Assembly: GCA_964621785.1 (NCBI GenBank)
Contig: CAZUPD010000037.1
Location: forward strand, 1 to 64,000
DNA length: 64,000 bases
Source of the DNA: JACKDW01 sp964621785
GTDB lineage: Bacteria; Myxococcota_A; Polyangia; Nannocystales; Nannocystaceae
Reading direction: 5' to 3'
The notes under the pieces are model-generated. The model was not told the DNA's origin. It saw nothing but the letters and a program-made list of their open reading frames with translations, and ran no database searches. This document shows positions 62,375 to 64,000 of the stretch, one piece after another (position 1 is the first letter of the stretch; every line of letters begins with the position of its first letter). Position numbers and translations under genes: made by a program.

Positions 62375-63066
62375 CCGCAGACAAACCCCAGTTTCTCCCC
62401 TACCGCCCTGCACGAAAGTCACTCGTCGAGATGCGAGAGGCCGCAGCCTCCTTTGAGCGCCATCTCGACAGCCGACGCAGCGTCCGCCATTTCAGTGGAG
62501 ATCCGGTGCCGCGCGAGTTGATCGAGGCTGCGATCAGGACAGCCTCGACCGCACCGTCGGGCGCCCACCGCCAGCCGTGGACATTTGTCGCCATCAGCGA
62601 TCCGGCCGTCAAACACGAGATCCGGCTCGCGGCCGAGGCCGAGGAGCGCGAGACCTATGCCAACCGGATGAGCGATGAGTGGCGCGAGGCGTTGCACCCG
62701 TTGGGCACCGACGCCAACAAACCCTTCCTCGACATTGTCCCCTGGATCGTCGTGGTGTTTGAGCAGCGCTTTGGCATCGCCGAAGACGGGCGTCAGCTCA
62801 AACACTTTTATGTACGAGAGAGTGTCGGGATCGCCTGCGGCATGTTCATCGCAGCCCTCCACAACATGGGGCTGGCAACCCTGACCCACACCCCGAGTCC
62901 GATGGGATTTTTGAGCCGACTCCTCGGACGACCGGCCCACGAGCGACCGACGATCCTGTTCCCGATCGGCTACCCGGCGACCGATGCTGTGGTCCCCAAC
63001 CTCCGGCGCAAGACACTCGACGAAGTGGCTGTGTTTGATCCTGTCGTTGCTGATACAACCGAGTGA
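62371..63066 (+). CDS. Nitroreductase-family flavoprotein, iodotyrosine deiodinase-like
   Basis: 231 residues. SRRSVRHFSGDPVPRELIEA and STAPSGAHRQPWTFV form the FMN site of nitroreductases. The insert AEERETYANRMSDEWREAL with LGTDANKPFLDIVPWIVVVF is characteristic of the IYD (iodotyrosine dehalogenase) branch, where the Glu-Tyr-Lys trio holds halotyrosine; those three residues appear to be present (Glu in AEERE, Tyr in TYANRM, Lys in NKPF). It starts inside the stop of the GGCT-like gene. Halotyrosine degradation is inferred by subfamily only. The 15-mer CTCACCAACCTTCGG follows the stop. Confidence 0.83.
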   Translation: MTADKPQFLPYRPARKSLVEMREAAASFERHLDSRRSVRHFSGDPVPRELIEAAIRTASTAPSGAHRQPWTFVAISDPAVKHEIRLAAEAEERETYANRMSDEWREALHPLGTDANKPFLDIVPWIVVVFEQRFGIAEDGRQLKHFYVRESVGIACGMFIAALHNMGLATLTHTPSPMGFLSRLLGRPAHERPTILFPIGYPATDAVVPNLRRKTLDEVAVFDPVVADTTE

Positions 63067-63074
63067 GTCGACGC

Positions 63075-63089
63075 CTCACCAACCTTCGG
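63075..63089. repeat. Second copy of the 15-mer CTCACCAACCTTCGG
   Basis: Exact match to 5890-5904, 8 bases after the nitroreductase stop. AACC-TTC-GGTT gives a minimal hairpin followed by TTTTC, so a weak terminator is possible. Confidence 0.45.
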
Positions 63090-63178
63090 TTTTCGTTGCG
63101 AATACACGAAACCGTTGCACGTACTTCGCATTCACACCTCGATCCGACACCTCGAAATTTGGCGACGCGTACTTCGAG

Positions 63179-63997
63179 TCACGGCTCCTCGCGCTTGGAC
63201 CAGGTGCCACCGATGATCCGCTTCGACGGGGCCAAAACTGCGTCGCGCACGAGATTGCCGAACAGCATGTTGCTCAACAGCGCCGCCATTGCAGCCATGG
63301 CTCCGACCATGCTCACGGTTCCAAACACCGGTGGCCACAGGGCGAGGACGGTACACACGGCCGTGACAACCAGGGTCGCAACGCCAAAGCCCATGCAGAT
63401 CGTGCTGCTTCGCGTTGCCCAGCGACGGGGCTCGATTGCAGATACAATAATCTCGTCGTTGTGGTTGCGCGGCGAAAGGACCTGGAGATCGGTCTCGCCA
63501 TCTTCAACCGGTGCGAGCACGGCACTCACCCACACGGCATCGCCGGGATTGATCGGTGTGCACAGCTGCCGGCGATACCCGCTCGCGCGACGGGCCTGCG
63601 CCTCGGTTGCCGCAAAATCGACCTCAGCTGGCATCTGACTTGCCGCCTGAACGCTCCGACTGCGACTGGGCCACACCTCGGCAAACTCGCTCGTCGCCGG
63701 GAGGTGGATGCGAACCGGTCCCACCTCGGTTTCGACCTCGATCGCGCCGCCGAGGAGCTCACCTGTGTAACTGCGGTCGTGAAAAAAGACCTGACCAACG
63801 CCCGCGGAGCGCCCTGTCTGCTCGACGCGGTGGAAGGCCAACGCGTCACTGCTGTTCGGCTCGGTCGGTCGAGATACATGACCATGCACTAATATTCGTC
63901 CACCCGCGCGCAGTTGTGCATGACCGCGCCCGCCACCGACCACAGGCCCCAAGCCGCGGGTACGCCGGACAATCGGGGCGATACGCTTGAAGGCCAC
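63179..63997 (-). CDS. GIDE-like membrane protein, possibly 5'-truncated
   Basis: 272 residues to a GTG at 63997; the frame stays open to the window edge, so the true start may lie outside. The N-terminal ~170 residues (GGRILVHGHVSRP, FHRVEQTGR, GAIEVETEVGPVRIHLP, NPGDAVWVSAVLAPVEDGETDL) resemble the membrane-associated GIDE/MULAN side domain found in bacterial and mitochondrial proteins. Two membrane helices (~205-250: STICMGFGVATLVVTAV, SMVGAMAAMAALLSNML) precede a short basic C terminus. No RING finger is present, so ubiquitin-ligase activity is not implied. Function unknown. Confidence 0.6.
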   Translation of the reverse strand: MAFKRIAPIVRRTRGLGPVVGGGRGHAQLRAGGRILVHGHVSRPTEPNSSDALAFHRVEQTGRSAGVGQVFFHDRSYTGELLGGAIEVETEVGPVRIHLPATSEFAEVWPSRSRSVQAASQMPAEVDFAATEAQARRASGYRRQLCTPINPGDAVWVSAVLAPVEDGETDLQVLSPRNHNDEIIVSAIEPRRWATRSSTICMGFGVATLVVTAVCTVLALWPPVFGTVSMVGAMAAMAALLSNMLFGNLVRDAVLAPSKRIIGGTWSKREEP

Positions 63998-64000
63998 CAG

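Noticed and set aside
63179..63997. E3 ubiquitin ligase
   Set aside because: Resembles the GIDE side domain but has no RING finger, and bacteria lack the host ubiquitin pathway.

Overview
The window is G+C-rich DNA (about 60-65 % by eye) from a myxobacterium. I infer phylum Myxococcota, most likely the Nannocystineae. The evidence is the many lipoproteins with cysteine repeats of the CGDG...CDDGN type (DUF4215), acidic TDTD/TDDP linkers, MYXO-CTERM-like C termini (short Cys motif, one transmembrane helix, Arg cluster), an AgmX/PglI C-terminal domain and a 2,597-residue TPR protein. There are no tRNA, rRNA, CRISPR or insertion-sequence genes. A run of 100 N at 56987-57086 marks a scaffold join, so linkage across it is assumed.

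Layout. 1-2.1 kb: HrpB helicase, cut by the window edge. 2.7-8.7 kb: exported proteins (metallo-beta-lactamase-fold lipoprotein, M28 peptidase, a DUF4215/MYXO-CTERM protein, a small Cys-rich lipoprotein). 8.8-12.5 kb: dnaG-rpoD, a reduced macromolecular-synthesis operon. 12.7-17.6 kb: a coiled-coil protein, a CPBP intramembrane protease (candidate myxosortase), a YceI-like lipoprotein, a lipoprotein with EGxCG motifs and a DUF692 (MNIO) enzyme fused to a DUF2063/HvfC-like region; the last two look like a RiPP precursor and its modifying enzyme. 17.9-26.8 kb: mostly lipoproteins (AgmX/PglI C-terminal, DUF6263, caspase/legumain-like, fibrinogen-domain, beta-propeller, Cys-rich) plus a DUF938 methyltransferase. 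26.9-35.7 kb: sodB and the giant TPR gene. 36.2-43.3 kb: S46 peptidase, DUF4114/thrombospondin-3 protein, CapA-like lipoprotein and a propeller-like protein. 43.7-46.6 kb: a ferredoxin-nucleotide cyclase-globin fusion, rsuA and an NrdG-like Fe-S protein. 46.9-50.9 kb: a solitary tail-fibre-like protein and an S37 peptidase. 50.9-56.6 kb: heparinase-like lyase, wecC, wecB and wecA, a surface-polysaccharide module making UDP-ManNAcA and the lipid-linked GlcNAc primer. After the gap: phosphoglycerate-mutase-like phosphatase, alpha/beta hydrolase, hybrid histidine kinase, YdjM-like membrane protein, a gamma-glutamylcyclotransferase-like gene coupled to an iodotyrosine-deiodinase-like nitroreductase, and a GIDE-like membrane protein.

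Points of most interest: the MNIO/EGxCG pair, the three-part cyclase, and two sequence signals that no gene explains. One is a dispersed AT-rich motif TGTA-N2-TGCA (with TGCA-N2-TGCA variants), far more frequent than base composition predicts and written into coding regions with rare A/T-ending codons. The other is a 14-nt ACATG-type direct repeat seen at the start codons of three exported proteins and as a perfect tandem copy in one intergenic gap.
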